64,000 bases of DNA from Vespula vulgaris (GCF_905475345.1 NC_066586.1:9200900-9264899); one strand, 5' to 3'; counted from the stretch's first letter, positions 1 to 28,167 are shown. Numbers and translations: made by a program. Notes: generated by a model not told the origin, from the sequence alone.

Positions 1-735
1 AACTAGATAGGATGAAAACGACGTGCAAACAAACGGGCCGCCTCGTGTGTGTCGTAAATTCTGTCTGACTTGGGGAACTGATAACGTTGTGTCTGAAAGG
101 CGCCTCATTGCTTTTCTTTTTTTCTTCTTTTTCTTTTTTAACAACATTAAGTGATCGACCGCCGTAGGAATTATAACTTTATCTTTCGTATTAATCAAAG
201 ACAAAATTTGTTCGTTATTCGCCTTTCCCGATGGTTTATCACGTTGCAAAGAGTTCTTTGATGAACATTATACATGTATTCATGTATGTATACACGTACG
301 ATATACATTGTATCGTATTAAATCTCGTACAACGAAAAAAAAAAAAAAATCGCGACGAAACGTGCTGTAATATAACGGTGAAATATATCAAATTGCGTTT
401 TTGAGTAAAAGAAGAGAATTAGCATGAAATTGGTAAGAAGCATTTATACCGTGAAAATATCCTTGAAATAGAGAAAGAGAGAGATGTATATTAGAATTTT
501 GTTAGCTTGTGCTTACAGCAAAATAAGCAGAGCAAAGTAGATTGCTGTGTTAAATCGCAACTATCGTCATTATGTTTCCGTATATATGTCAAAGAACGCG
601 CATGATAAAACTATGGAGTATCTTAATGACGACCGTTTGCTACTTTAATTTGAATATATTTTTTCTAATATTATCCTCTGATATTTTGATATTTTAACCG
701 TTGTTTCATAATCCATTTCCTTTATTTTTGCCCAG
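1..735 (+). other. Galphas intron (left edge of window)
   Basis: No reading frame here resembles the N-terminal or P-loop part of a G-alpha protein, so this is read as intron upstream of the first visible exon. It is AT-rich and ends in a polypyrimidine-poor acceptor AG at 734-735. The roughly 70-75 N-terminal residues of Galphas must be encoded left of the window. Confidence 0.6.
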
Positions 736-15721
<14,986 letters not shown>

Positions 15722-16946
15722 CTTCATTCCCGCCGACGTGTTGTCCTGTCGAGCGTTCGTCTTACTATTTGCTCCTGCAGCTCCACCACCACGAGCCGTT
15801 TCGAGCCATATGAGAGAAGCTATATTGCTATTATCTCGTATGGCTAAGGATATATCCTCGTGCCGCGAAATAGTATGGCAAGCCGTATCGGTAGAACGCG
15901 AACGAAACGACCTCGTCGCACGTGAGAAAGTATACATACAACGTCGAGAGAAGAAGGAGTAAGCCCTCTCGTCGAGTAAGAAACACTTTTTTCTCTGCTA
16001 CGGGACATATGCTTCGTTAGTTTTCCCCAAATGGAATTTTCACGATTCATGGGGAAAAATAACGGATCTCCTATGCCGACGAAAAATACGGAGGAAAGAA
16101 CTTTTCTCTCTGTGAAAGCGTTGTACGAGCCCTGATACAACGCGTGTACCACGTCCTGCTCTCCATCTCCAATCTTGCTGTCCTTTGCAATATAGAGATA
16201 TTTTGACATGTACTTTGACATATTCGGCCAGTCCTTTCTCCTTTTTTTCTGTTTTTTTTTTCTTCTTTCTTCTTTTTTAGATTCGAGGAGAGTGTGCTGA
16301 ATGGCTGAGCGGCCACCCTTACACCGGCCACTGATAACTCGTGCAATTCTAATTATTATCTCGTTAATTTTATTTTTATTACATATCAATTCGTTGATAA
16401 AAGCAAGGGGAAGATAAGCAAGGACCGTGATATATATCTCCTAGATTATTAATATTTATCACAAGCTGTATGCATCGTCCTCTGCAAAACGTATGTTCTT
16501 CTACACATGTTCAATACACTATCTAAACGTCGCGGCTCGGTTTAAATGGTAAGAATATTTCTTAAGGACATTGGCCATCTCTTTCTCTCTTTTCCTCTCT
16601 CTCTCTCTCCCTCCCTCTTTCCAGAATATATATCTTTTCGTATCTTTCTTAGAAAGGGAAATCAATCGAATCCCTAGAACCGTCGAAATATTCCCTCTGT
16701 TTCGAATCTCTGCTTCTTTCTCTTTTTCTTTGTTTATTTGTCATTGTTGTCGTATTTTACAATTTTATCAGAATCTCCCCATATCTCTGGCAATTCATTT
16801 TCTATTTCCGAATCTCGACTTTTAATCGTATCAGTCCGACCCACGGTAGTCTCATTCGTACCATTTTATGAGAAGAGTATTTTATGAGATTTTACAGTAT
16901 TTCGAAGAGCGTTTTAATTATATGTACAAACTATGTATCAAATATG
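15722..16946 (+). other. Probable Galphas 3' UTR / downstream sequence
   Basis: No gene recognised between the Galphas stop and the MITE candidate. Several short open frames sit here but none has a family signature. Galphas transcripts often have long 3' UTRs, so part of this is likely transcribed. No clear AATAAA was found close to the stop. Confidence 0.5.
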
Positions 16947-17447
16947 TACAGGGTGACCGTCCATGAATTCATCTTTTTTATCTGTTTCCTACGACACAAG
17001 GATTCCTCGTTATATGTCATATTTTCTACTGGTTTCCGTCAAAAGATAATTTTATAACGTGTATCTAGATACATAACGATACTAATATATGTAGCTATTA
17101 CGCGTGTATCCAAATTAATAGAGCAAATGCACCACGTTTAAGTTTCTTGTTATACCGGTATCACGTTCTCTCTCTGAATTTAAAATGAGAGTACGTTGAT
17201 AGATAATAACATACGTAAATTTAATTATGAAAAGAAAAACGTACGTTTTAAATTAAACTGTCAGGAGAGAATATGTTCGTTATCCCCTAGTGTAGCTTTT
17301 TAAAGATGATTATTCTTTTGTCTACGCGTTTATTTATCTTTCCCTTCTACTAACTTTGAAAAAATACGAAAATTCGAGCCAAGTATCCTGTCCTACGAAA
17401 TGTGACGAAGTTTGTACTTTTCTTTTTGACATTTGGGACACCCTGTA
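16947..17447. mobile_element. Candidate mariner-type MITE (TA-flanked, ~500 bp)
   Basis: The segment begins TACAGGGTGACC and ends GGGACACCCTGTA, so its ends are inverted copies of TACAGGGTG(A/T)CC bounded by TA. This is the typical target site and terminal motif of mariner/Tc1-family elements. No transposase frame is inside. Similarity beyond the first ~12 bp of the two ends is weak, so the element is either old or the match is partly chance. Confidence 0.45.
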
Positions 17448-18852
17448 TATGGAAAAAATTATCCTATTTTTTTTTAATGATTCCGATTACGTAGCTTTTT
17501 TTTTAAATATTACATAGCGAGACGACAAACGGGTCTCTGGGCTGTTACGATGTTACAAAAATCGTGCGCGATGCGAGAATACATCGTATGTAAAGTCGTT
17601 GTTATTTCTTACGGTTAAAGACAGATGGCTGGCACTGAAAATGCGTCGTTGGCACAGTCCTCTAGGTGCTCTTCTTCCTTTTACGTTTCTTCGTTTCTTT
17701 CTGAATTTTCTTGGGCATAATGCGATAGTCTGCATCTTATATTTTACTTTATCGATTATACTTTTTTAGATCAACGAGTTTTCAAAGATTTCACATCTTT
17801 ACAAGAGAATAGAAAAGAGTAATATGAGCGATATTTATATAAATAGTTTCTCTTATATAATAATAGTTTATTTTTAATCTCTTAGAATGTTCATAGAACA
17901 TTCTTCTTTTCAGTGTAAAAACTCTCACTACGCTGTATCAAGTATTGTTTTTAATCAATTCGTCTTAATCCTTTTTTGTTACGCAGTAAAATACAAACAA
18001 CAAAAGAATAAAGGTCCCGGATATCGTGTACAATAGGCATCTAAGTACGAAGACTAACACTCGTATCCTCGCGAGTACTCTAAGTAGTTTTATTTCGTTT
18101 TTAAATTCCTTCGCTTTCCGTAGTACTTTCGCTCGCCTCTGAACGATCGTTCAAGCCTCTCTTAGTACTCGAGACTAATAGAATACAGAAGAGAAAGAAA
18201 TAGAAAGGGAAGGAAAGAAAAGGAAGTTATATCGTCAAACTGATGCAGTTGGATAAACTGGAATTTGTCGATAAATGAAAAAATGTTAAAGCGTTAAAAA
18301 GGATACTCTATATATGTGTATGTGTCCACATACATATGTACATCCGCATTAAGTGTACTTTTGTGTATCGATTTGATGGGTGCACTCACACATACTTATG
18401 TGTATCAATCGTACTAAATACATTAAGAAACAAGTCATAATCCCTACTTTTATTTATATCTTTTTGAAGCACTATTTTTATCGTATTCGTTAAGGTGCAT
18501 AATAATAAAAAAATACAAGAGAGTATGTAAGTTCAATGAGGAAAAGAGAGAAGAGTTTGGTTTGCGAGTATATATTCTCCATAAACTTCATCGACACCTA
18601 ACTATATATAATCTGGACAAATAAATTCAAAAGAATCTGTATTTTATGTATGCCTGTTGTATGTTAGTAGTATCGTCATGAGAGAATTACTTAGTTCATC
18701 AATTATAGACGTTGAAAAGAAATCTTTTCCCTGTTTTTTAGATAAGAGAGTAATTACTGTCCGTGTAAAGTAATCGAGTGAGAATACGAAAAAGAGCGTA
18801 TAAATTTGCCTTTCATCTAGGCGAGGTTCTCTCTCTCTCTTTCATTCTCTCT

Positions 18853-18878
18853 CTCCCCCCTCCCTCCCCCCCCCCTCT
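18853..18878. repeat. C-rich homopurine/homopyrimidine tract
   Basis: A run of C6, T, C3, T and C10 following CT repeats. G-rich on the minus strand. Confidence 0.8.
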
Positions 18879-20266
18879 CTCGGATGAGAAGAAGAAGAAA
18901 ACAGAAATATGTACCGTTTAACAAACGATACATTTTTTTCAGTCTTCGAGAAACGATTGTATGAGATGACGCACACACACATACTTTTTCTTTCTTCTTA
19001 AATATAACCGTTCATAAAAATATTAATACTGATGTATAGAATAAATGAATAAAATCTATAGAAAGAGTAAATGAAAAAAAAAAGAGAGAGAACCGAAGAA
19101 CTGTTAATAGTGTGTAATTGCATATTAATCCGTCGTCTGGAATCCCCGGCCGCAATGCTATGCCACAAAAAGACACTGGATATTGCTTTACAAGCCAATA
19201 AAGAAAAAAGAAAAAAATTATTAAATGTAATTATGGTTGCGTGTATGTCTCTACGTAAACGAATCCGACAAATACCGAATTAGCAGCTTGTAGGTATATG
19301 GCCCCGAGACTAATACCAATGTATATTATATATATGCCGATCGCACAAGTTTTTTCTTTCCTTCTACTACCGTTGTGTACGTACAGTGAAATGGTTGTGT
19401 GAATATGTATCTATATGTTTATCGTGGTGCAAGCAATTTTTATTTGTAAATACACAAATCACGGATTCGTACAAGATACCTAACGAATAATATTAATATA
19501 TACAACATATGTATACACATTCATTTGCTCCGAAGAAGCAAACCGAATAAGGGAGAAAAGGAAAAGGCATGTCTCCTGTAATTCTAAGATTATTATTGTA
19601 TATTATGCGTGTATGAAGTGTACCGATAATGATTGTTCGTGTATCGTTCGCAAGTATACCAACAAACGCTTATACCGGACACTTGTAAAAACTTAGAGAA
19701 AGACGTGCTATATGCTATATGATTCCACATGCATGCGCACATGTCACACAAAACACGCGCGTGTGCTCGTAAGAAAATATTTAAAAGGAATAGCATCAAA
19801 CGAACTTGCGTCAGGGCTGTGTTTATGAAGAGAATCAGCCATTTGATCTCAAAAATGTGATAGGAACGATTATCTCCTTAGGTAAAAGTGTGTAACTTGT
19901 TGTTTGCAAACGTGCTTGTCGTCTCAAAGGTTAATTGTAAAATGGTTATTTTTAATGTTATTCGCAAGATATTTTCCTTCGCTTTTTAGGCTTTGCTATC
20001 AATTTGCTTTGCAAGCCTGATTGTTATTGATTTATATTAGCCTTAAAGAACGAAAGTAAAGATATAGACCGATTGGACATAATTGCGGTGCGAGGTAGAG
20101 TTGTATATAGCAATTTAATGTGTCTTGCGATGTGTCGTTATGGAGGGTATAACTATGTTCAATTATATAATTCGGACACGAGAATGGAATCAGGCAATAT
20201 ATCGTAGCTTTTTCTTCAACGTTACTTCACACAAAACATCTATATACTACTAGTATTATTATTACT

Positions 20267-20298
<32 letters not shown>

Positions 20299-20312
20299 TA
20301 TTATTATTGCTA
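20267..20312. repeat. (TCA)n / (TTA)n microsatellite
   Basis: About 12 TCA repeats followed by TTA repeats. Confidence 0.95.
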
Positions 20313-20599
20313 TTATTATACTATTATTACTATTCAGCGAATAAGCAAATAATTCGTCTACTTTTTAATCAAGGATAAACGATCTTCATTTGTTTAACAA
20401 TTTTTAATCGATGAAAAATTGTTTTTACACAGTCGAAGTTTATTAAAATGAATTCTATATATTATCTTGTTATTATCGTCATCGCCAGGTTCGATGACAA
20501 TCATTTTTTTACTAAAACGCAAAGGGAAATGAGAATGAAATTTAAAAAAAAATATTAGCCTAGAAAATGATTTATGTTTATGTCATGTAAAAGGATAAA

Positions 20600-20623
20600 T
20601 TATTATTATTGTTGTTATTGTTA

Positions 20624-20676
<53 letters not shown>

Positions 20677-20744
20677 TCTATTATTATTACTATTCTTCTT
20701 CTTCTTATTATTATTATTTCTATCATCATCATCATCATTATTAC
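20600..20744. repeat. (ATT)n compound microsatellite
   Basis: About 145 bp of ATT/GTT/CTT/TCA trinucleotides, mostly ATT. The open frame through it reads poly-Tyr and is an artefact. Confidence 0.95.
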
Positions 20745-22129
20745 AGTTCTAAAGAGAGAAAAATTCTTCCGTTCTTAAGAATTTCTTAATCGTGTATCGT
20801 CTTTGTCTGTATATTTCTAACTTCCACTCTTCTTATTGTAACTTGATTTCTATGTCATATATATACACGCGCGCACGCACGCACGCACGCATGCACGCTT
20901 GAATTTCATTTTCTAAACTAATATTTGCTCATGAAGCTTGGAAAAGAAAGATTTTTATTTATTTGTTCTAATCTATTCGCAATACTTCCAATCTGAGACC
21001 GCTCAAATATGAGAGGATTGAGAGAAAGCTACTTGTGCCTCGAGCGCGCCAACTCTATCCTATAAAATATACATTAAGTAATCAAAATCGACTGCGAGTG
21101 CGTTTCGCGTTATTGTAGATAAATATGATGGTATAATTTTTAATGGAGAATATGTGTGTGCAGTGATTAATCGTTGGTGCTGTTCGAAAAGTGATTTTCT
21201 TTTTAAATCTTCCTAATGCTGTTCATGCAAGGAGCAAGAAAAACAGCGTCATGTTTAGAAAGAATCATTATCTAAAAGTTTCCAAAATGTGTAAGTTCAA
21301 AGATAGTAAAGTGACAAAACTAACAAGACGCTATTATTTATAAAAGAGTATAATATTTCAACCATTTACATACCTGTGCGTTACGTAATAAGAAGGATTA
21401 ATCCTTCTTCAAAAATTAATCCTCTACAAAATTCAGAGTACAATTCGCATTCTATCTGACGATTAATGAATAGACAGCCAAGATAAAGACGGAAGATCTT
21501 GTAAAGAAAAAAAAAAAAGAAAAAAGAGCCAAAAGTAAAAAAAGAAAAAAAAATATATACATATTACACAAATACATCCCGAAAAAGAAAAGGATTCACT
21601 TTTCGTTCTGGCAATAACGCAAAGGCGAACGATCACTTAATTGTTCGTACGTAAATGTGTACAATGTGTCAAATGTGAGCGAGAAATGAAACCAAAATGG
21701 AGTTACCAGCTCGTTAATATTACATCTCCTAAATCATCTCCTTCTCCTGTACCTTTAATTAATTCGTTGTTGAGTGTCTCTTAGAGAAAATGTCTAGCTA
21801 AAGACTTAAAATGGATTATTCTCACTACATAAAGAAAGAGAAGGAGAAAAAAATGAAAGGAAAAAGGTGAAGAAAGAAACATTAATAGTAATTTTAATGA
21901 AAGCAGTTATTTAGGAAGAAAGCAAATCCCACACGAAACGTAGATATGATCTGAATGAATGATTAAATTTGTGAAATTTATGTAGAGAATCAAATTAATG
22001 TTGTCTATCTTACGATTCTCATGTTCTCGAAACTCATTGGCACGTGCTTCTAGAAATTCGTATGATTATTAAATAATTTCAAACAATGACCATTCAATAG
22101 AAGCATAGAGAAAGAGATAGAAAAAAAAG

Positions 22130-22133
<4 letters not shown>

Positions 22134-22170
<37 letters not shown>
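22134..22170. repeat. (GA)n microsatellite
   Basis: About 37 bp of GA repeat. Confidence 0.95.
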
Positions 22171-22173
<3 letters not shown>

Positions 22174-22359
22174 AGATAAAAACATAACATTATTATACAA
22201 ATTAAACACGAAGCAACAAGATTGCATCTCTGCAAATAATTCAGGAATGAAACTTTTGGTGCCATATTAGTACGAATCGTGAGGTGGATATATAGTAAAT
22301 ATATTAAATAAATAAAAATAAAGGTGTGTGTGTGTGTGTGTATATATCTTCATAATATA

Positions 22360-23297
22360 CAGGATGTTAACTTGAAACAGATTATCTAAATATCTTCTCT
22401 ATTTATAATGATACTTAAATAAATATTTCTTACGTAATTTAAACAGTTTCAATACACGAATCAGATGAAAAATCTTTTCTATAGACGTCATTTTCTAATG
22501 ACTTTTTCAAGATTGTTTTTTTTCTTTATATATATATATCTTTTTGTATTGTATATTATAGCTAATATTACTTTACATTAATTCATGTATAATGGTATGA
22601 CCTTGAATTCTAAAATATTTAAATTAGTATGGAATTTACTTTCAGCGACATATCGGGTTCCAACGGAAGATCGTAAATAAATATATTTATTATTGTAATA
22701 AATGTTTAATATGATATCCTTCTGCTGTGATACAATCTGTGAACAGATTGCACAGCCTTTTCGATAATTTCAGGTTTACTATCATAACAAGCACGAATAA
22801 TTTATTCCTTCATATTTTCTGGCATTGTAAGTTGCTCCTCATAAGCTTTACCCTTTAATGTTTTTCAAAAAGAAAAATTAATCATACTGAAAGATCTAGC
22901 AGTGAGCAAATTCTTGAGTATCTCCAAAACGATAATAAATATATTTATTTACGATTCCAATTAATTGATCGATTTTCTGTTATTGTTGAAACCTGGTATC
23001 TCGCTAAAAGTTAGTTCCATACTAATTTTAGAATTTTATAATCCGATCATTTCAAAGTTATATTATTATACATGGATGATACGGTAATATTAGCTATACA
23101 TACAAAAGAGAAAAATGTGTGTATATATATAAAAAAAAACATCGATGACCTTGAAAGAATCATTTTAGTGACATTGTACAAAAAATTTTCTTCCGTCTGA
23201 TTTGTCTTTAAAATCATTTAAATTACATAAAAAATATTTTTCCTATTGTCACAGATAAAGGAGATATTTAGGTGAGCCATTTTAAACGAAACACTAT
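22360..23297 (-). mobile_element. Decayed mariner/Tc1-type DNA transposon with ~340-370-bp inverted repeats
   Basis: The left arm (about 22360-22696) and right arm (about 22929-23297) are inverted copies of one another with moderate divergence. Shared blocks include CTAAATATCTYCTYTAT near the outer end, a shared stretch ending CAAGGTCATCGATG-like sequence, TAGCTAATATTAC, CTAAAATTAGTATGGAA and TCGTAAATAAATATATTTAT at the inner ends. Outer flanks are TA-rich, as expected for TA insertion. Between the arms, on the minus strand, about 22690-22865 reads KAYEEQLTMPENMKE, then an in-frame stop, IIRACYDSKPEIIEKAVQS and, after a frameshift, GYHIKHLLQ and stop. This matches the C-terminal pattern of mariner/Tc1-like transposases (…A.V.S…G.HFEHLL). 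Only the transposase tail remains, so it is an internally deleted, inactive element. Confidence 0.65.
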
Positions 23298-23309
23298 ATA
23301 TATACCGAG

Positions 23310-23475
23310 TATATCATCTAACTTTATTATCTAAAATATTTTTGTTATTTTTGACTTTATGGAAAAAGTGTCTAAAACAAAATTACACTATTTCAAGGAG
23401 CACATCTGACGGTGAAGAATATTTTTCCTTGAGATTATCTTTTTACGAAATTTTAAGGTCATCGATATTTTTTTA
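23310..23475. repeat. Extra solo copy of the transposon inverted-repeat arm
   Basis: This stretch resembles the outer half of the left arm in direct orientation. The clearest part runs from TCTGACGGTGAAGAATATTT to AAGGTCATCGATATTT. It forms an inverted pair with the adjoining right arm, so the region could fold into a large hairpin. Confidence 0.45.
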
Positions 23476-24467
23476 AATAGAACCATGTAATTCGTTGTAT
23501 TTGCTAGTATATATGTACATACATTATTGTACTTTCGAAGAAAATATTGTGAATATGTAGTCTACCTTCAATCATGCATCTTTCTCTTTTAACATTTCTT
23601 TCTAGGTTCAATCAACAAAAAATACTTATTACAGTTACATGAACCTTCAAACATTTTTTTAAATATTTTGCGAACTGATCATTTTTTGACATTATACTCT
23701 AATATTTTTTTATTCAAAATGGCACGAGGAATCAATTCAAGTAAAACAAATTCAAGAAAATTTCAAAAAAGTGACTGAAAAAGAATTCTTTCCGTCATTA
23801 AATATGCCTTTTGAAAAAATGTAACTTTATCTTAAGCATTTTTTTCACAAAACAGAAAATAATGAAAATATTTTGAATGATAAAATTCAGTGGTACATCT
23901 GGTATAAGTATTATATAAATATATAAATACAATTCTTTAAATCAATTGCCGTTGAATGAATGCTCGCTTGTGTGCGAGTAGTGTGTACGAGATGTGAGTA
24001 GTGAAATATAAATAAAAGATGTATGTACGCATGTATGTAACTGCAATCATGTTTGTAGATTAAAAAAAAGATATTTCATTCTCATTCTGTGATGACTGTC
24101 CGAATATGAAGAAAAAAAAATAAGAAAACTTTACATAAATATAAACTAATAATTAATCGATTAAATTAACTAATAAAGGTGTAATTAACAATCGTTATAC
24201 TAACTTCGTAAGCAACCTTTTAAACGAGCGGCCACGTGTCTCCTTTGCATATGCACGAAATAAGTGGACACGTTGGCTACCTGCTAGCGTATGCGCTAAC
24301 AAAAGATATGAACACATACACGTTAAGTCTGGACACAGTATGATTTATATACTGTATAAGTTTAGTCTTTTACCATTGATTTTGAAAATATATAAAAGTT
24401 ATATGTATAAATGATTATGTGTAATTAAACAAAAAAATCATTTAGTAAGTTTTAAGGGTGGTGTGTG

Positions 24468-24516
<49 letters not shown>

Positions 24517-24633
24517 GCAAAAGCAACTGCTACAAAGCCACTGTATAATACATTTGTGTAACTGAAATAGTAACGATGCGATTGTGGAAAATTGTAACAA
24601 TATAATAAATACTTACCGTATGTCTTATATAAA
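23476..24633. other. AT-rich spacer, nothing recognised
   Basis: No gene seen. It contains a (TA)n run at about 24472-24514. A coding-like snippet at 23720-23828 (+) is too short to classify. Confidence 0.6.
24472..24514. repeat. (TA)n microsatellite
   Basis: About 42 bp of TA repeat following a short GT run. Confidence 0.95.
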
Positions 24634-24858
24634 TTGCAAATGCTTTTGTGGCAATCGATTAGTCAACTTTCGGGTCCTGTTTCGATGATAGTTACTTACA
24701 TTTTACCGATCCTTTCAAATCATATAATCGAACAGCCACTGAAAGAGCATTTACAGTACGCACCAAAAATGAGTTATATGTTGTTATATTTTTCATTATA
24801 TAATACAACTTTTCCACATATTAAATTCAAGGATGTAATGAAATATTTAGATGCACAG
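24634..24858 (+). other. Unexplained open frame antisense to DDX1 3' UTR
   Basis: The + strand has an open frame here that reads like protein (LSGPVSMIVTYILPILSN..., LYNTTFPHIKFKDVMKYLDA). It stops at an excellent splice donor, CAG|GTAAGC at 24856-24861. No acceptor or start was established upstream and I recognise no family. It lies opposite the DDX1 3' UTR. It could be an orphan exon, a gene remnant or chance. Confidence 0.25.
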
Positions 24859-24890
24859 GTAAGCTATCAAAGCATATTTTAATTTTCAAT

Positions 24891-27800
24891 TTAGTGTACT
24901 ATTAGATGTCTATTTAGATATATCAGTTGTGCTTTTGATTCCAGTGCAGTCAATTCAGCAACGATGGGTGCCATTTGATGTACGTGATTCTCATAATTGG
25001 TTCCTAAGAACGATATGTTTTTATAAATATAAATACTGTATGCTCAAAAACATAAAACTACTCACCCATAGCTGCTCTTTTTTCTCCATAACTAACTTTT
25101 CCATCAAATTCATTTATTGGAACCTTTATATTTGAGCCAACTTGTTCAATTGTTACATTCAAATGATCTTCAATGTCTGCCAGATACTGTAAACACGAAT
25201 AAAGCTTTTTACTTATTTACAGTTTAAATAAATTATTATGGTAATCCTTGATTTGTATCAGATCCCAAACTATGTCAGACAGTTATAAATATGAAGAAAA
25301 TGTTTTTTAACTTACTCTAGGTTCATTATACCAAATACAACATCCACCTTGATCAGTGAGATTAGTATTATGACAATTTCTACCACGAGAATGACACCAT
25401 TCACCGTGATACCATACTTTCTCTGGTACACTGCTAACTAAAGAAATAGCCAGACCCATTCGTTCAGCTCTACCGACTCTTCCGATTCTGTGCACGTAAT
25501 TTGATTTTTCATCGGGCAAAGTAATATTAATCACTAGACAAATCAAATAATTAGTCTCCCATATTAAATAATTCGTTGTCACGTAATACTTACTGAATGG
25601 CAAACCAGTTATATCCAGACCTCTTGCTGCTACATCAGTACAAATTAAGAACTTTACTTCCCTTTTTTTAAATTTCTCTAAATTTGCTTTACGCTCTTGC
25701 GGTTTTCTATCACCGTGTAAACAAACACATGAAAATTCACTTCCTCCTACTTGCTTCAAATAACGTTCCAAATTATCACAGTCAAGTTTTGTTCTGCAAA
25801 AAAGTAATGCTCTATCCATTTTATGTTCCCTTATAGCACGGATACAGTATTCTCCTTTCAATATTTTAACGGCCTCTGACAATACTTCTGTAAACAAATT
25901 TCAACAATCAAATAACTGATATGATAAAATCATTGAGAGAACAAAGCTAAATGTTGTAACAACCAGCTGTGTTATTTCCAGGTTTTATATTATCCCTACT
26001 ATGCACTCCATCTGTTTCAATATTTCTTCTTAAGTCTTGCCATAATTTGTCTTTCTGAGGATCTACTATTACTACGACATGATGAACAGTTTCAGGAACT
26101 ACATCTTCTCCTTTTAAATCAACCCACGTCGGAAAATGCATTAAACGTTCCTAAACGCACCGAAAAAAGTTACAATATACTATTATTAGATTACATAAAG
26201 CAATGTTAAATAATATTATAATGTATTCAAAACTTACAGCCATCTTTTTTACTTCAAATGAATGTAAAGTTGCTGAACATACAATCATCTGCAATCTTTT
26301 TCCATCTGATGTAATCTTAGGAATTTGTCTATGCAAACGATCAACAAGTTCTGTATATCCCTGTTTTAATAATCCATCAGCTTCGTCCAATACAAAAAAT
26401 CTGTATGTGTGTATATATATAATAACATTATAATAACCAATTTTTTTGAAATTATTTTTTCAGCTTTAAATAAAATTACCTGCAATGTGTCAATGACATG
26501 TATCCTCCTTGTATTAGATCTTCCAAACGACCAGGTGTGCCAACTACTATATCAACACCTGAATTTAACATTGAAATTTGTTCCTTTACGCTTACTCCTC
26601 CAATAACTAATAATTCTCGAACTGTAGGATTGTTTAAATGTGTTTTAAACTAAAAATTAATAAATAAAAATATAACCATATATTTCTTTAGAAATTAGAA
26701 GAGTCAAATCAGAGATACAAACTTACTTTTTGTATCTGATTATAGGTTTGTTCAGCTAATTCCCGAGAAGGTTCAATGATTATAGCTTGTGGTGCATTGT
26801 TTATACGTTTATTACTTCCTACGCTTTGACTGTGATTACTGTTAATAGGATTAAGTTTCAGATATTCTTTTGGAGCTGAAGATATAGCAATATACCCATT
26901 TGGTGGAGAATACTTAAATGGTTGAGCACCAAAATTAAATGACATTTCTGCATTTTTCAGTACAACAGCTGGGAAAAAAATTTGTGATTTCTGTTGAGAA
27001 TTCAATGTAAAAGCTACACCCAGATCTACACCATTTTTCATGAATCTTATTATGCCATTTGATAAATCAAGTAAACACCCAATTACACAATGCATTCCAA
27101 AAGGTTCACCATAATTATCGAATTGCTTTGCATTGGACTTTTTACCAGTACCTCCAAAGCCATAACCAAATCTATCTGTTCCTAAATCTAAAGAAGCCTG
27201 TTTAAATTATAATGATTTGTTAAAATTATTCTAAATATCAAAACATTAACTTCCCTGTCCATTGTTCATAGAATATAATTACTTACCTGAGAAGTAGACC
27301 ACCCCACACGACATAAACCCTCATCTGTAGGTATGCATTCAAAAAAAAATTTCCCATCTCCCTGTACTCCTTTATTGGCACGGCATCCATGCCATTCTTT
27401 TGGCTCACGACTCTGACATCTTAAACCATCTGGTGTCACAGCTAAAGCATGACCTCTGTCAAATAGACTCAATCCCCAATGTGTAGCTAAAAATAATTAC
27501 ATATCTATTGTTACAGCATTAAAAAATCCAAAAGGAAAAAAGAAATTGTATGTATGTGTTATATTCCGTTTCATAAATAATAAAAATAAACATAAGTACA
27601 ATGTGACAGTTCTTTTGTAAAGTTGCTAGTTTTTCCAGATTCCATATCTTTTAATGTTTCCCATACAATTTGCAAAATTGGTAAACAAAATGCTCCAGTT
27701 TTTCCACTTCCAGTTTCTGCAGCCATTAATATATCACCTCCACCCAAAATTAAAGGAATAGCCTCTGCCTGCACATCCGTTGGAAGCCTATAATATATCA

Positions 27801-28167
27801 AAATTTCAAAATATTGTAGATGAAATTATTATAGCAAATTTAACTAGATTATCGTTTGAAAATATACTCTATAATATGACTGCACATTCGAAAAAAATGT
27901 TAACAATATAACTCACATCCAATCTATTTCTTCAATAGCTTGTGCTATTTCCGATAGTACACCCATTTCTGAGAAAGAAAAAAAAATTAAGTTAAAGTGT
28001 AATGTGAAAATCAACTAGTTCTTATTTTATAAGTATCAATGTTAATTAACGTTGAAGTATGATAATGTAACGTAATAAATTATATATAAGTAGCCCATTT
28101 GACAACTGTACGTAATTTAGTTTTATTTAAAGAAAAAATATTTTATTATACCTTCAAATGCTGCCAT
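24891..28167 (-). CDS. Ddx1: ATP-dependent RNA helicase DDX1
   Basis: DEAD-box helicase with a SPRY insert, acting in RNA processing including tRNA-ligase-associated and DNA-break-associated roles. Twelve exons on the minus strand: 28167-28152, 27968-27917, 27787-27600, 27486-27287, 27197-26727, 26649-26480, 26400-26238, 26150-25964, 25887-25594, 25533-25316, 25186-25066 and 25003-24891. Every junction is GT/AG with matching phase. The product is 730 residues (human 740). Motifs in order: Q-motif region DWMLPTDVQAEAI, motif I AAETGSGKTGA, SPRY domain (EWHGCR to FNFG), Ia PSRELAEQ, Ib GTPGRL, II DEAD in VLDEADGLL, III CSATLHSF, IV LLFCRTKLDCDNL, V CTDVAARGLDI and VI HRIGRVGRAERMG. The SPRY insertion between motifs I and Ia is diagnostic of DDX1. 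Start MAAFEEMG is conserved in the family. It is divergent with Nprl2. Confidence 0.97.

Larger units (their letters stand above)
17448..22359. other. Gene-free AT-rich intergenic region
   Basis: About 4.9 kb with no recognisable coding sequence. It contains TCA and ATT trinucleotide arrays, short CT/C-rich and GA tracts, and several AATAAA hexamers (for example near 18007, 19197 and 22310) that could end a long Galphas transcript. Confidence 0.6.

Noticed and set aside
20574..20789. Poly-Tyr frame
   Set aside because: Translation of an ATT microsatellite.
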